From Pollenia angustigena (Eukaryota; Arthropoda; Insecta; Diptera; Polleniidae): a stretch of DNA of 64,000 nucleotides. The position numbers and the translations under genes were made by a program. The notes beneath the pieces were generated by a model. That model ran no database searches. It was not told the origin of the DNA and was given only the letters and a program-made list of their open reading frames with translations. The DNA lies in contig OV884059.1 of the NCBI GenBank assembly GCA_930367215.1, positions 11,246,945-11,310,944 of the forward strand, given 5' to 3'. Within the stretch, counting starts at the first letter, position 1. Each line of letters begins with the position of its first letter. Shown one piece after another: positions 21,640 through 33,959 of this stretch.

Positions 21640-22500
21640 ACGAGCCGTCCAAAGGCAGACTTTGTATGTTAATAGCACACGGTGCTGCCAGATATATTGT
21701 CACATTTTTTGCAATTATTGGACGTGAAAATAATTAATACACCGAAAATTCCATTAGTTATATTTTTAAAAATTGTGCAAATTTTATTATTAAAAAATGC
21801 TTTATAATGACTTTTTACATATTTCTAGAGATAAAAGTTAAATGGCATAAAATCATACGAACAAGGTGGTCAGTTAACAGGCGTTGATATATGAACTTAT
21901 CATTAACACAATATTTTGCAAGGCGTTAACATTTGGTTCTTTAAATATTTCTATCAAGCTTTTGAACTTTAGATAAACTAATTTCAAAGTCACTTTTAAA
22001 ATTACCAAGCAATTCCAAACAAAACAACAACGCATTACTCTCCGTTATAAAAATTTTGTAGCTGATTGTCATGTTGTTGTTTTTGTTTTTTTTTTATCCA
22101 TTTCATGGTATTTTTTTCATACTCAATTTCACATTCTTTATCTCTTGTTCTTATCCCAAATTTTATGTATGTTTTCTGTCAAAATAAATGCTACAAACAA
22201 TTGATGCTACAAACAATTGAAACATCAACGCAAACGGGGCCATAAAAACTATTTAACAAAGTTTACGTGATACAATAAAAAGATCGTAAAATCCTAAAAC
22301 ATTTAATGTTTTGTCATTTCACATGTGGCACATCGAAATAATCGTCGGAGATCCGAAAAGTAATAAATATTGTGGGTTGTGTGTAAAATGAAGACAATTT
22401 TTCATATCTATGCGAGGGTGGCACAAACAATTTTGGGAAACAATCATTGTAGTTTTGAAAATAAACTCCTTCTTTTCTAAGGGAAAATCAATAGCTTCGA
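21640..22500. other. AT-rich spacer, no gene seen
   Basis: No domain-bearing frame. A direct duplication of ATGCTACAAACAATTGA at 22187-22219 is the only small-scale structure noted. Confidence 0.5.
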
Positions 22501-23040
22501 TCAGGGTTTAAAAAACTGCAGTCGAAACCAAAAACTATCGAACAAAAAACGAAAATTTGGGTACAACTTTTCGCTTTTTGAGTTGGTTTGACAGCGAGTG
22601 TTTTTGGCCAATGACAAATGAAGAAGTGGAAGAAATGACAGCTTTTCTACTTTGACTGCAGTTTTTTTTAATGCTGGCGTCGCTACCCTGTTTTTGGTAT
22701 AAATTTTCAAGCTCCTTTAAATAGAAATTAAGCGCTGACTTCACCTCTTCATTGTTGGCAAATCTTTTACCACCGAACCATTTTTTTTTAAATTTCAAAT
22801 AGAAAATAAGCCAAGAGAGCCTAATCTGGTGAAGAAGGTGCGTGCTGAAGCAAATCGAAATGTAATTTTTGTTATCGACCATCGGATCTTGATGAATGAG
22901 CAAATGCACGGCTCTCCTTTTGCGCACAGCACGGCTCTCCTTTTCAAATTTTCGCTGAATATGTGATGCTTAGCACTTTTCGAAATGTGTACAATTTCAG
23001 TTAGTTGAAGCAGCTTTGGCACAGATCAGCTAATAAAATT
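22500..23040 (-). pseudogene. Mariner relic of a different (DD34D-like) group, internally deleted
   Basis: The minus strand reads LTEIVHISKSAKHHIFSENL near 22975, like the second helix-turn-helix of mariner transposases (VSEIAHISKSTVHRIL type). After a large deletion comes HAPSSPD-stop-ALLAYFLFE, the last catalytic motif (family YSPDLAPSDYHLF), and then KKWFGGKRFANNEEVKSAL, FYLKELENLYQKQG and the C-terminus. The SPDxAxxxYFLF and GGKRF motifs differ from the other mariner copies here, which have SCDLTPLD, so this is a separate invasion. Dead. Confidence 0.72.
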
Positions 23041-23269
23041 TTGTGGATTTTTTTAACCGCCTTCGGTATGTACACTTTAATCGGTGGCATCTACTGTGTT
23101 CATCTTGGCTGCTCGTGGTTAACGAAGAATAGAGAAGCATCTAGCTCGACTTTAATATTGTTTGAACTGAGAACACTTAAATTAAAGTTTTGAAAGTTTT
23201 TTTTTTACTGTTCTTAAATTCCCTGAAAAGGTTTATTTTTAATGACTCTGAAAGAAAAACTAAACTACA

Positions 23270-23760
23270 TGGCGCCTTAGATAATGCCTCTCGATCCTAT
23301 TAGGAGCATAGGGCCTCTACAAACTTCTTCCATTCAGATCTGTTCATCGCAATAGTTTTAACTTCACTCCAGCTTTTGTGCAATTCGCGTACGCCATGTA
23401 TGTGCTGGTCGCCCCCTTCTGCGACTTTCCTGCGGGTTCCATTCGAAAGTATTCCTGGCAAGATCTGACAGTGGCTTACGGAGTGTTTGTCCAATACAGT
23501 TCCACTTTCTTCTTTGTATTTCTACACGCAACGGTATTTGACGTATTTCAACCCACAGATTGTTGTTTGAGATTGTTCGTGGCCAGAATATTCGTAGAAC
23601 TCTTTGGAGACATTTATTTACGAAAATTTGCAAAGTGTTAATGTCTCGGGAGGCAGCCTTGAAATGGCGCCTTGAAACCTTAAAAATATATTTTATAAAG
23701 TTGCCACTTTTCACTAAACTAATTCCAACTACTACCGCCATCTATACGTCAGGTCGGCTA
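23270..23760 (-). pseudogene. RTE-type LINE C-terminal relic
   Basis: The minus-strand frame at 23364-23741 reads LQIFVNKCLQRVLRIFWPRT, ISNNNLWVEIRQIPL, VEIQRRKWNCIGQTLRK and RNTFEWNPQESRRRGRPAHT. After a frameshift it continues near 23300-23390 as SWSEVKTIAMNRSEWKKFVE and ALCS. This is the stereotyped end of RTE-like endonuclease-reverse transcriptases. Only the 3' end is kept, as usual for 5'-truncated LINE insertions. No functional polymerase. Confidence 0.82.
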
Positions 23761-23769
23761 ATCTTTTAA

Positions 23770-24921
23770 ACTGCCCTCGTACGTCTATCTGCTGTTGGCA
23801 ATTTGACGTTCGCTATTTAATACCTAAAGATAATACCTTCTGTTAAAATAGAAATTTTAGCAGAAATAAATAATAAAATGATTTATATGAATACAAATTC
23901 TCCACAAAAACCCTTCTACGTTTCTTAATACAATATTTTTAACTTTTTCGCTTATATAAATAAATTTACTATTCTTTCCCATAGGTACGTACTACGATGC
24001 AAGACCATTTGCACAAGATTGTGTGTTGGGCTATTATTTATGAACTGAGAAGAAAAAGACAAGTGTTATTAAACACACGCGCCTGAAAGTATGTACCAAT
24101 TTTTCTTTGCATTACCTGATATGCTAACACATAGTGGGATTTTTTTGTGGTAAAACATTATTTCAAAAGAGTGTTGCCAGAAAACTGTTGGCTAATGTCC
24201 CATTTTTTTTTTAGTTCCGAAAAATTCCCACTTCAAAACATAAAAAGCCCAAATTTTGTGCCCAATTTTCTTAAATGTATAAAAAATTTTGACAAATAGA
24301 GTCTGGGAGTTTATTTCTCATAGTGAGTAATATTTCTTATATAAATTTTCATATTAATTCGAATGTGCATTCTATGTAAAATTACAATTTATAAAGCTTT
24401 CATACTTCAATAGTCTTATTTCTTCAATATTTGCCAGGAATATTTTTTAAGGTACTATCAAATTACGAGGCTTACTTTAGATAAAAAAAAAAAACTAGAA
24501 AAATTATAAATGAGTCGATTACGGATGACGACTGAACTGAAATTAAGTTGACAGCAGCGAAATGATAGAATTTAAAATAAAAAAAAAATGTGTATATTTT
24601 AAAACGGGCGACGTTGCCTGATTTTGCTGCTGGCAACTCAATTTCAGTTGTGTATCTATCCGTAATCGACCCATAAGGCAATTTACAAAGTATTCTATAG
24701 TGTCCTATTGGTGCTATTTGCTATAATTTTATGATTGCCCTAAAAATTTTAACGATACAAATTTGTTTTCTTTTTATTTTCAGTGTGCTACTTCTCTAGC
24801 TGGATATGTTTGAAATATTAAGTAAGTAATTTTCCTTAATTATTTATTTATAACCGCAATACAAAAAAACTATATTTTTATTTTAAATGTTGTGCCATTT
24901 TATTTTCACTTTTAAACTAAA
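23770..24921. other. AT-rich spacer with a segment shared with 27.5 kb
   Basis: No gene seen. 24040-24120 resembles 27475-27585 (TTATGAACT, ACACGCGCCT, AAAGTATGTACCAATTT or AAAGTATATACCAATTT, ATTACCT), including a degenerate Su(Hw)-like motif at 24082-24093. Confidence 0.5.
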
Positions 24922-26100
24922 TCTATACTTATATAATATATAATATAGGATGTATGTATGTATGCATGTGTGTATGTAACGTATGGACTCCAAAACGGCT
25001 GGTTTCAGGGAATCTTCAGAATATTCAGGCGGGTGACACTGTGAAGTCTGATTTTTGATTTTCGGTCTGCGGCCGGAGGGGCGTGGCAAAATCCAATTTT
25101 CATATTGCACCACCAATGACTTCTTAATAATTTGGACAATTTTTTCTTTAAAATGATCGCCATGGTCAACTTAGATTTATACGAAAAGAAAATTTTGCCC
25201 CGCCCACTTTTACGCCCACTTTTTTTGAATTACCTAAAATCAGAAAACGGCTCCATCGCTTTGAAAAATTTTTCTTTCAAATGTTCGTATAAATCCATTG
25301 TAAGTTTTCATCGAAAGAAAAATTTACCACGCCTACTGTTACGCCCACTTTTTCTATTAAGCGCCTAAGTTGAGAACGGCTTGACCGATTCAAACGATTT
25401 TTTCTTTTAAATGGTTGCCATGGTCCAACTTAGGTTTTTACGGAAAGAAAATTTTGCCCGGCCAATTTTTTCGATTAACCTAAAATCAAAAAACGTCTCC
25501 ATCGATTTGACTAATTTTTCTTTTAAATGTTCGTATTAATCCATTTTACGTTTTCATCGAAAGAAAAATGTATCACGCCTACTTTTACGCCCACAGCGCA
25601 TAACTTGAGAACGGCTTGACCGATTTTTTCTTTAAAATCAACGCCATGGTCCAACTTAGGTTTTTACGGAAGGAAAATTTTGGCCCGCCCACTTTAGCGC
25701 CCACTTTTTCGATTTACCTAAAATCAGAAAACGTCTATTTATCTAAAATCGGAAAACAGTTGCACCGATTTTGCGAAGCCCTAACGGATTCAGTTCGAAC
25801 AAAATTTCCACTGTTGAATCGACAACAAAAATAGGCAAACGAAACCTTTATGAAAGCTGTGAAAGATGAAACTGGAGGGATTTTTTTCTAAACGCTCCCG
25901 GTGGAACTGGGAAAACTTTTTTAAGTTAGCTGAATATTGATCTTACCAACTAAAATGTAAATAGAACACTATAAGATTCACAGCATATATCTACACCATA
26001 TGTAAGTTATTCTGTAAAAAAAACTTTATGATAGGTATTCCATGGATTTTTATTTAAAGGCCGTACATTTCATTTAAAGCTCAATTTAAATCGTCTGGTA
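24922..26100 (+). mobile_element. Helitron copy, 3' end lost, with helicase remnant
   Basis: Starts A|TCTATACTTATATAATA, resembling the 5' end of the copy at 47220-48281 in the opposite orientation. Shared interior: alternating blocks CGCCCACTTTTTC or CGCCTACTTTTACG, GAACGGCTTGACCGATT, TTTTACGGAAAGAAAATTTT and CCATCGATTTGACTAA (about 245-bp composite repeat), then GGTATTCCATGGATTTTTAT, AAAGGCCGTA and CTCAATTTAAATCGT. Similarity ends near 26100, before the expected CAGCTAG terminus, so the 3' end is deleted or replaced. Unlike the other copy it keeps a helicase fragment at 25802-25929. Confidence 0.75.
25802..25929 (+). pseudogene. Helitron/PIF1-type helicase Walker A fragment
   Basis: The plus strand reads KFPLLNRQQK-stop-ANETFMKAV then KDETGGIFF. 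After a one-base shift near 25889 it continues as LNAPGGTGKTFLS. The segment (I)FFLDAPGGTGKTF is the ATP-binding P-loop of the PIF1-like helicase in Helitron RepHel proteins. One stop and one frameshift; no Rep nuclease motif seen. It supports Helitron identity for the surrounding repeat. Confidence 0.78.
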
Positions 26101-26279
26101 TAATCATAGTTATCATATGATTATACAACAAGCTGTTCACAACAGGGCTTTTTAGTCTAAAATAGTATTTATGAACATACTTATTTAGAATACTAGCATA
26201 AGCCTACGAATAAAACTTTCTTAAAAGAATTGTTAATGTGATTAAAAATAAAATTCTAAATTTTAATAAAAGTTTTTAT

Positions 26280-26870
26280 GCCTATTTGGGTAATCTATAA
26301 AAAGTTATCGATTAAAAATGTGCCGTTGAAAAATCTTGTAGGGATTTGGTTAATCGATTTAACATTTCTTATAGAATTTTTTTTTATTCAGACGATTTAA
26401 ACTTTTTATAGAACATTTTCTGTGCAAATCGATTAATTTATCGTCAAAGATTTGATTAATCGATTAAAAATTTTAAAAGAAATATCGATTTAAAATTTTC
26501 TTTTGATTTTTTTTATAGCAATCTGATTAATCGATCGGAATTTCTTTCTTTTGTGGCCATTCGATTAATCGATTTTGTTTAAAAAAATTTTTTTGTGGCC
26601 TTTCATTTAAAATCTTTTATAGATACAATTTTCTGCCATTCAATAACTCAAACAGTTGGGCCACGATTAATCGATTCAAAATTTTAATATAAAGTTTTGC
26701 TGATCTAATAAATCGATTAAAAATTTTCTAAAAAATCTATTTGTGACAATTTGCCTAATCGATTAATTTTTTTGATTCGATTAATCGATTGAAAATTTAA
26801 GAACTTATTACTTTCGAACACTTTGTGAATTGGCTTATTGACTTTAAAACGCTAGTTAATTGAAGAAATT
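26280..26870. repeat. Degenerate array of GATTAATCGATT units, left block
   Basis: Irregularly spaced near-palindromic ATTCGATTAATCGATT cores alternate with AAAATTTT, TATAGAA and TTTTTGTGGC tracts. Examples are near 26339, 26450, 26522, 26560, 26660 and 26760-26790. Extremely AT-rich, with no frame. Confidence 0.85.
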
Positions 26871-26907
26871 TTCAAATTATGTTCAAACAGAGAAAAATAT
26901 ATTATCT

Positions 26908-27032
26908 GCCTTTTCAACAATTTCGAACGTTAACGTTCGCATAGAAATTTTGTATGAAAAACACTCAGTTTTAAAAATATTTTTCATATAAAATTCTATG
27001 CGAACGTTATGGTTCGAAATTGTTGAACAGGC
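26908..27032. repeat. Nearly perfect 125-bp hairpin
   Basis: The left arm GCCTTTTCAACAATTTCGAA, CGTTAACGTTCGCATAGAA, ATTTTGTATGAAAAA pairs with the right arm TTTTTCATATAAAATTCTAT, GCGAACGTTATGGTTCGAA, ATTGTTGAACAGGC, with only a few mismatches and a loop of about 18 bases. It sits between two blocks of the GATTAATCGATT array but does not share that motif. Could be a foldback MITE or give rise to a small-RNA hairpin. Confidence 0.85.
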
Positions 27033-27722
27033 AAAAAGTTTGTCAAACATAATTCTAGTACTCGAACATCATTTAAAAATGCTGTTTAAAACGTAAGAAA
27101 TTAACCGAAGACAAAAAAAAGTTTCCAAAGGTTTAAAATTAAAATTATAACGAAAATATCGACAAAACGATAACTCAAATTCAACGTCTAAAACTTCAAC
27201 AGAAATTGCAGTTTAAAATCTTGTTTAACTTTACAATTGTACGAAATTCTTTTACAAAAAATGCTTATCAAATTAAAACTCTTAAGTAATTTTTCACATT
27301 TTTTTTTATGTTGTTATTTTTTCTAAGATTCGGGAATGATTTTATATAATATTTTTTTTTAAAAATAATTGAACATTTTGCAAAAATCCCCAATTCCCCG
27401 CTCTAGAAAACCTGTCCCAAAATAATGTTGAAATCTCCGATTATGTGACAAATATACACTTATCTGGCAGCACTGCTTATGAACTAAAAAGAAAAGATTT
27501 TGATTACTGAAAATGTAAATTAAAATAATAAAGAAACACGCGCCTAAAAGTATATACCAATTTGTGTTAACATTACCTTCCATTTTTATGCAAAGAAGTT
27601 GAGGAAGTTTTTATCAATTTGACACCACAAGTTAAATAAGACGAATAATTATTAAAGAGTTTTAAAGAATTTGTATTAATTTTACAATATTTTTTTAACC
27701 GTTTACGCTATTACGGAAAATA

Positions 27723-27732
27723 GCATACTTTT
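27723..27732 (+). promoter_or_regulatory. Su(Hw)-like motif GCATACTTTT
   Basis: Reads AATAGCATACTTTTGGGCTA, including the GGGC that follows the core in Drosophila sites. About 320 bp from the next motif at 28042. Confidence 0.5.
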
Positions 27733-28041
27733 GGGCTATTTGTAAAAGATTTTTTATTAATATTACTAAAAGAGAAAAGTTAATTGAAGATTCATAAAGT
27801 CCCAAATGTCAAATGCTTGTCCATCTTGACGCTTGACGTAATATTCGCCGTCATATCTAAATTTTTTGATTCTTCAATTAGCATCGTCGGTGCGACACAT
27901 ACAAACACATTTTCACTAATACTACCACAATGATTGATGAGTATTTTGATCAGTATATTTAGGCGTTAAGAGAATTTTGAATAATTTTAATGTTTTGGTT
28001 TTTGGTTTTGGCACTACATATTGTGCTTATATATAAAAAAA

Positions 28042-28051
28042 GCATACTTTT
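28042..28051 (+). promoter_or_regulatory. Su(Hw)-like motif GCATACTTTT
   Basis: Reads AAAGCATACTTTTAGGAG. Same orientation as the site at 27723. Confidence 0.45.
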
Positions 28052-28649
28052 AGGAGTTGTTTTCATTATTAACTACTACTGCTGTATGAAGGATTTTAAC
28101 AATTCATAAGGAAAGAATATTAGTTCTGTAGTTTCCTTGTTACTTTTCATAGGTATTTTTTTTTACAAATTTCAAAGTTTTTTTTTTTAGATTTTGAACA
28201 GCAGCTGCTTTAAGCTAAATAGGAATACTTAAGGCGAATTCACTATAAATTTGCTTAAAAAAAACCGATTCAAATTTAATTCCATTTCCATTTAAAAGTT
28301 CGAAATCTTAAAGTTTTCCCATTTGATTCTTACAAAATAATTTCGGCTAATGTACAAATTCAGGGTCATTAAAACCGTCGACAGTTAAAATGTTACTGAA
28401 GAATTCGGTCTATACAAACATGATTTTATAAGAATATTATCATAAAAAGGAGAGAAAAAGAATGTTCTACTAGTTACAAGCTCAATAGCTTAATGCCTAA
28501 CTGTATGCTGTATGTTACATACATAAACACCTGGTTTAGGGAGAGAATTTAAAAGAGACACAGCGACACGTAAAAACTCGTACAGTTAACCGTACTCACT
28601 TTTAATTTTATGTGGCCCACTCTAATACAGGATGAAAACGGATAAATGT

Positions 28650-31390
28650 TAAAAGCTTTAAATGTTAAATTGCTTACATTTTGGTTAATTTATTCGAATC
28701 GCAATGGTTTTTTTTTGTTAATTTGATTAATCTCTTAAAATTGTTTGCAGTTTTTTAATAAAAAAAGTGTTTTTGTTGTTTAATCGATTGAACATTTTAA
28801 TCGATCTAATGAAATATTGTTTGAACAAATTTTATGGGTTTTCTACTAAAAATTTCCCAGACATTCGATGCAAGAATTTGTTATAGAATTTTATTGCGAT
28901 TCGACTAAATAATTATTACAGATCCGATTAATCGATTTCAAATGTCAATAGAAGGTTTTTGCGCCGATTAAGTTAATCTGCTATGAATTTGCTTCATTCA
29001 TTAAACATTTTCTAAAATATTGTTTTGTGATTCAATTAATCGATTACAAATATTTTATAGAAATTTTTAGGGACGGTACAGAAATTTTATCGTTAAGACT
29101 CGATTTATCGTTAAAAACTTTGGGATATGAAATTTCTTGCATGAAATCGATTAATTACATAAACATTTTCCACTTTAGGTTTTTTTTTTAGCCATACGAT
29201 TAAACGTTTCTTAAAAAAAAATTGCTTATGCGATTAGCTTAATCATGTATTCAAGGTCTGATTAATCGATTAATCTATAAAAAGTGTTCGATTAAAAATT
29301 GCCGTAGAAAAATCTTGTTGGGACATTTTTTGTACACATTTTTTGTAGCCAGTCGATTTAAACTTTTTTATAGATTTTCTGTGCGATTTGATTGATATAT
29401 CATAAGAGATTTAATTAATCGATTAAACTTTTTTGCGAAGGTCTAGAATATCGATTAAAAATTTTCTTTTGATTTTGCTTGGCATTTTGATTTTTAGACA
29501 TTCAAATATAATTTGTTTTATAATATTTTTTTGCGGACATTCGAATAAAATTTTTTTTAAACAACATCTTGTGGCCTTGCGATAAAAAACTTTTTAGAAA
29601 AATGTTTGTGCGATAACTTAAACAGTTGAAACTCGATTAATCGTTTCAAAATTTTAATATAAATTTTTTTCCGATTTAATTAATCATTTAAAATTTTTTT
29701 ATAAAATATATTTGTTGCAATTTGTTTAATCGATTAAAATTTTTATAGATTTTATTTTGTTATTATTCGATTAATCGATTTAAAATTGTCTATATAAATT
29801 TTTTTAACCAGTTGAATAATAATTTCCAATAGAAACTTTTTGTACGATGCGATTATTTAATAATTTAAGATTCGATTAATCGATTAAAAATTTTAGTTAA
29901 GTAATCGATTAAAATACTACTAAACAATTTTTTTGTAGCTGATTGATATATAGTTTAACTATTTTCTATAGGAAATTTTGTAGACATTCGATTAATCGAT
30001 TGAAAATTTTGTTAACAAAACATTTTGTGCTGATTCGATTAATCACTTAAATGTAGCTTTGTAAACATTTTTGTAAGCATTCGATTTAAAATTTTTTTTG
30101 AGAAATTGCTTGTGTTATTTGAGATTTCATTAATCGACAAATAAATTTAATAGAAGTTATTGCGCCAATTAAAAATTTTTAATTTTCTGGCGATTTATTT
30201 ATTTGTTTAGATTTTCCTATAATATTTTTTTGTAATATATTTTTTTTTGTGATGTGATAATTCGATTATTATTTGATTGAATTCTCTCTATTTTTACAAA
30301 AAAGAATTTTCTAAAGAAAATTTTCATAATTTTTTTTTCATAATTTTCTTTTAACTCGATTAATCGATTAAAGTTTTTCTCAACGAAAACTTATGAAAAT
30401 AGATTTAAAATTTTGTATAGAAAACTTTTGTGGCGATTCGATCAATCGAACAAAAATCTTCTATAGAAAAATACATTATGAAAATACAATTTATCGATTA
30501 TAGAAACTTTTTTGTGCTGATTTAGAAATCTATTAAAAGTTTTATTAAAGACATTTTTATGTCGCGAATCGAACAAAAATCTTGTATAGAAAAATACATT
30601 GTGGAGATACAAATAATCGATTACAAATTTTTTATAGAAACTTTTTTGTGCCGATTTGGAACAATTTTTATGCGATTTAAATGTTTGCTTTAAAATTTTT
30701 AATGGATATTTTTGTGATTCGATTAACGATTCAAAGTTTTTTTAAAGACATTTTAATGTCGCGACTCGATTAAATATTTGATTAAATACTTTTTATAAAT
30801 TTTTTTTTGTAGTGATTTAATTATTTTGTACGAAAAATTTTATGTGACACTTCTATGGAAACGCCCATATATAAAAAATTATTTTTCTCTGTATATCGAT
30901 TACAATTTTTTAATAACCAAAACTTTTTTTAGTATTTGACTTTTAGTGTCTATTTGATTATTTTTTTTATAAAAAAATCCATTTTGTAGATTTGACTATT
31001 CGAATAAAATTTTTGTACAGAATTTTTTTTGTCAATGTACAGAAAATTGTTTGCAGCGATTCGATGTAGCTTAATAAAAATCCATTGTGCAGATTCGATT
31101 AATCGATTATTATATATTATGATATCTTTTTTTACAATTTAATTAAATTTTCAGTAGATTATTTTTTTGTGATTCGATTAATCGAATTAAATTTTTCTAT
31201 AATTTTGTTGGCGATTTGATTAATCGATTAAAATGATTTATGTGATTCGATTAATCGAATTTTTTTTATTCGAATAAAATTTTTCTATTAATTTTTTTTT
31301 TAAATTTGATTATTAAAAAAATTTTATTCTTGATACTACTTATTTTTGGCGATTTGATTAATCGATTCAAATTTTTATTAAGAAAAAATA
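28650..31390. repeat. Degenerate array of GATTAATCGATT units, right block (2.7 kb)
   Basis: The same cores as 26280-26870 continue: at least fifteen recognisable GATTAATCGA matches (for example near 28926, 29030, 29260, 29413, 29770, 29870, 29985, 30355, 31090, 31170, 31210, 31240 and 31350), with many decayed versions between them. The linkers repeat TTTTATAGAAA and TTTTTTGTG. Unit spacing varies from about 30 to 100 bp. No coding potential. Confidence 0.87.
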
Positions 31391-31726
31391 TTTTTGCTGT
31401 TACACTGTGCATGCCTGATGTTTTTGTATTAAATAATTTAATAGAGCATAAGTTAGGGGGTTAAAAAAAATGAGAAATTTCATTAAATTGGGTTATGTGT
31501 GAACGGACATCTTGGCGTATGATTGATGTGGTTTATTAATAATAAACAAGAAATATAAAGTATACGTAGGAAAAAGTTAGAACAATATTTTTTATTCTAT
31601 TGCGCCGTTAAAAAACAATTAATTTTTAGCTAGAAATTTTGTTATTTTATTTGCTTTTATTTTTTTTTTGTGGTACTTTGTTTAAATTAAAATAAACTTC
31701 CTTTTTGTATTTGCATTGCGATTAAG

Positions 31727-31860
31727 ACGCCTGTGGCTTTAATTGTGTTTACCGTAGTATATTGAATTATTAATGCTCACTTGCAGCGGGTTAACGCCTG
31801 TGGCTTTAATTGTGTTTGCTGTAGTATATTGAATAATAAATGCTCACTTGCAGCGGGTTT
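31727..31860. repeat. Tandem duplication of a 67-bp unit
   Basis: ACGCCTGTGGCTTTAATTGT, GTAGTATATTGAAT and GCTCACTTGCAGCGGGTT occur twice in a row (31727 and 31794) with about four differences. Recent local duplication in otherwise unannotated spacer. Confidence 0.9.
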
Positions 31861-33959
31861 TATTATTTTTGCACTTTATTCAGTTTACTTGTTTATTCTT
31901 CTCCTTAAAGGTTTCTTAATAAAGTGTCAAAATAATTATTGAGCCATCCAAGTTTTTACCCTTTTGTTTGCTTAAGAAAAAGTTTGTAAATTCTAAAGGT
32001 GAGAGATCAAAATGTTATTAAAGGCAAAACAAGCACTCGAAGTGTGTTTGACATTGATAGCAACTGAAGTGTTGAATAAAATTTAATCAAGAGCAAGAGA
32101 ATACATGTATGAATATGGGTTCTATTTGTTTAAAGGAAAATGTTAGAAATGTCATTAATTTATTGGCAAAACAATCACTTTTTAAAAAACGTGGTAATAG
32201 CGAAATTTTTAGTATTTAGTAGGAAGAACCAAATAGTTTAAAGATAAGCAACTTTATACATTGTTTTTTTATTATTTGATTTTTTTTTTGTTGACCGTAA
32301 GAATAATATGTTTGAAGTTACAAAAAAAATGCTTAAACAATTTTCGCTAAAAATTATACTTATGGGTTAAATGAATAAAATAATAGTTGAAAAAATAATG
32401 GTTTATCCACAATTTCATTGTTAAAATCTTGTTTTTCTAAAAATGTATCTGTTTTTGGTCGTGACGACTTGTCAACACTTAATCCCTATACATTTTGGGT
32501 TCTGCTGAAATTAGTTTTAACTATGTTTTAACTGAAAAGAAAAGCTTGGAAACCAAATTTCCCCAAGTTCCTTTAACCAGTCTATGAATAAAATCCAGCT
32601 AAATCGGTTTAGTAGAAAAAAGTTTTGAAACAAACTGGAGACTAAACACGCTAAGCTTTTTTAAAAACATACAATATTTTCATATCGTTTAAGCAGAAAC
32701 AAATTATATTGATGGCAAATTGTCTCTAATTTGGTATAAGCAAACTGGTTGTACATACGAGCTAGCCAAAGCGGTCTAGTGGAAAAAAATAATCAAAATG
32801 TGATTTCAACCCTCTACATAATTTTAAATACAATATTTCCTAAATGTTTATCGTCTCTTTTAAAAAAACGAATCCCTAAACAACAAACAAGCTGTCTGCT
32901 TTTCGAATTTTTTTGCTTATTAAAGTCTACTTTTAGGGTGGCAACAAAAAATTATGTTAATTTTATTATAAACTTTAGATTGGCTTTGAAGTTTGTTAAA
33001 TAACATTTTTTTTCAATCAATTACCTTAACTTTGCATAAGCAAATAAAAAGAAGTAAAACTAATTTTGTTTTAAACATAAAGAAAAAAGTACAGCATATT
33101 GTTAGGAGGCGGTAAAAATATATCTGCATAAAAACTTTTTTCCATATAAAAAATATATGTTAACAAATGTAAACATGTTTAAAGAGAAAACAAAATATAA
33201 AAACCTTAATAATCGTAGTATACTTTAAGGTATTTTTTTTTTCAAATTGTTAATTAAAACTGCAAGGTATATGTGAAGGCATAACCAATTTAAATTTGAG
33301 AGTTTAAAAGAATTACGTGGAAGCAGAAAATTTAAAATAAAAAAAGTAATAATATAAACACAAATTAAATTATTAAATTAGGTTAAACGTTTTTTTTTCT
33401 ATTCAGTGAAACTTTATTTCTTCATTATAAGCTAATGTATTTTTCAACTCGTTCCCGATTTCCTTAAATTTGAACTTGCTAACTAATTTAAGTTGAAATA
33501 CTGCAAGCACACACTTAAGTTTTACAAATTTTGCCAACTAAATTAAAGCATACTTTCCTGCGTTTGTTAGCAATAAATATCTTAGTTACAAAACTTTTGT
33601 TTTTGCCATAAAAATGAACATGATTTTGCTTTTAGTGGAAAAGTTTGAATAGAAAAGATACTGTTTAAAAGTTAATTTAAAATAAATATTATTTTATTAT
33701 TATTGATTTTTTTTTTTTTTTTGGTGAAAAGAAAATATATTGTTAAAGAGAAATGATAAACATAAATAATAAAAAAAAAATTTAGACGTTTAAAAAATAA
33801 ATTTTTTTGTTAATTTTATTGCAAGTTAATTATATTTTGGTATGTCGAAAATACCCAAAACGGCTCAGACAAGTCATGTTTGCCAACGGAGACTAATTGC
33901 TTACAAAGTAAGTTGAACTTGATTGCGACTGCCAATGAAACCTATTCTAGTCTTCTAGT
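31861..33959. other. AT-rich spacer, no gene seen
   Basis: Frames such as 32749-33003 are short, of biased composition and lack domains. One Su(Hw)-like motif at 33548. Confidence 0.5.
33548..33557 (+). promoter_or_regulatory. Su(Hw)-like motif GCATACTTTC
   Basis: Reads TAAAGCATACTTTCCTGCG. Nine exact core bases; the trailing CCTGC departs from the consensus. Confidence 0.38.

Larger units (their letters stand above)
27040..28650. other. AT-rich spacer carrying two strong Su(Hw)-like motifs
   Basis: No gene recognised. It contains the 27475-27585 segment shared with 24040-24120 and motifs at 27723 and 28042. Confidence 0.5.

Noticed and set aside
22535..22927. 130-codon minus-strand frame as a novel gene
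   Set aside because: Part of it matches mariner C-terminal motifs (GGKRFANNEEVKSAL) and the rest is out-of-frame relic.
26280..31390. CRISPR-like array from repeated cores
   Set aside because: Spacing is irregular, cores are degenerate, linkers are themselves repetitive and the context is eukaryotic.
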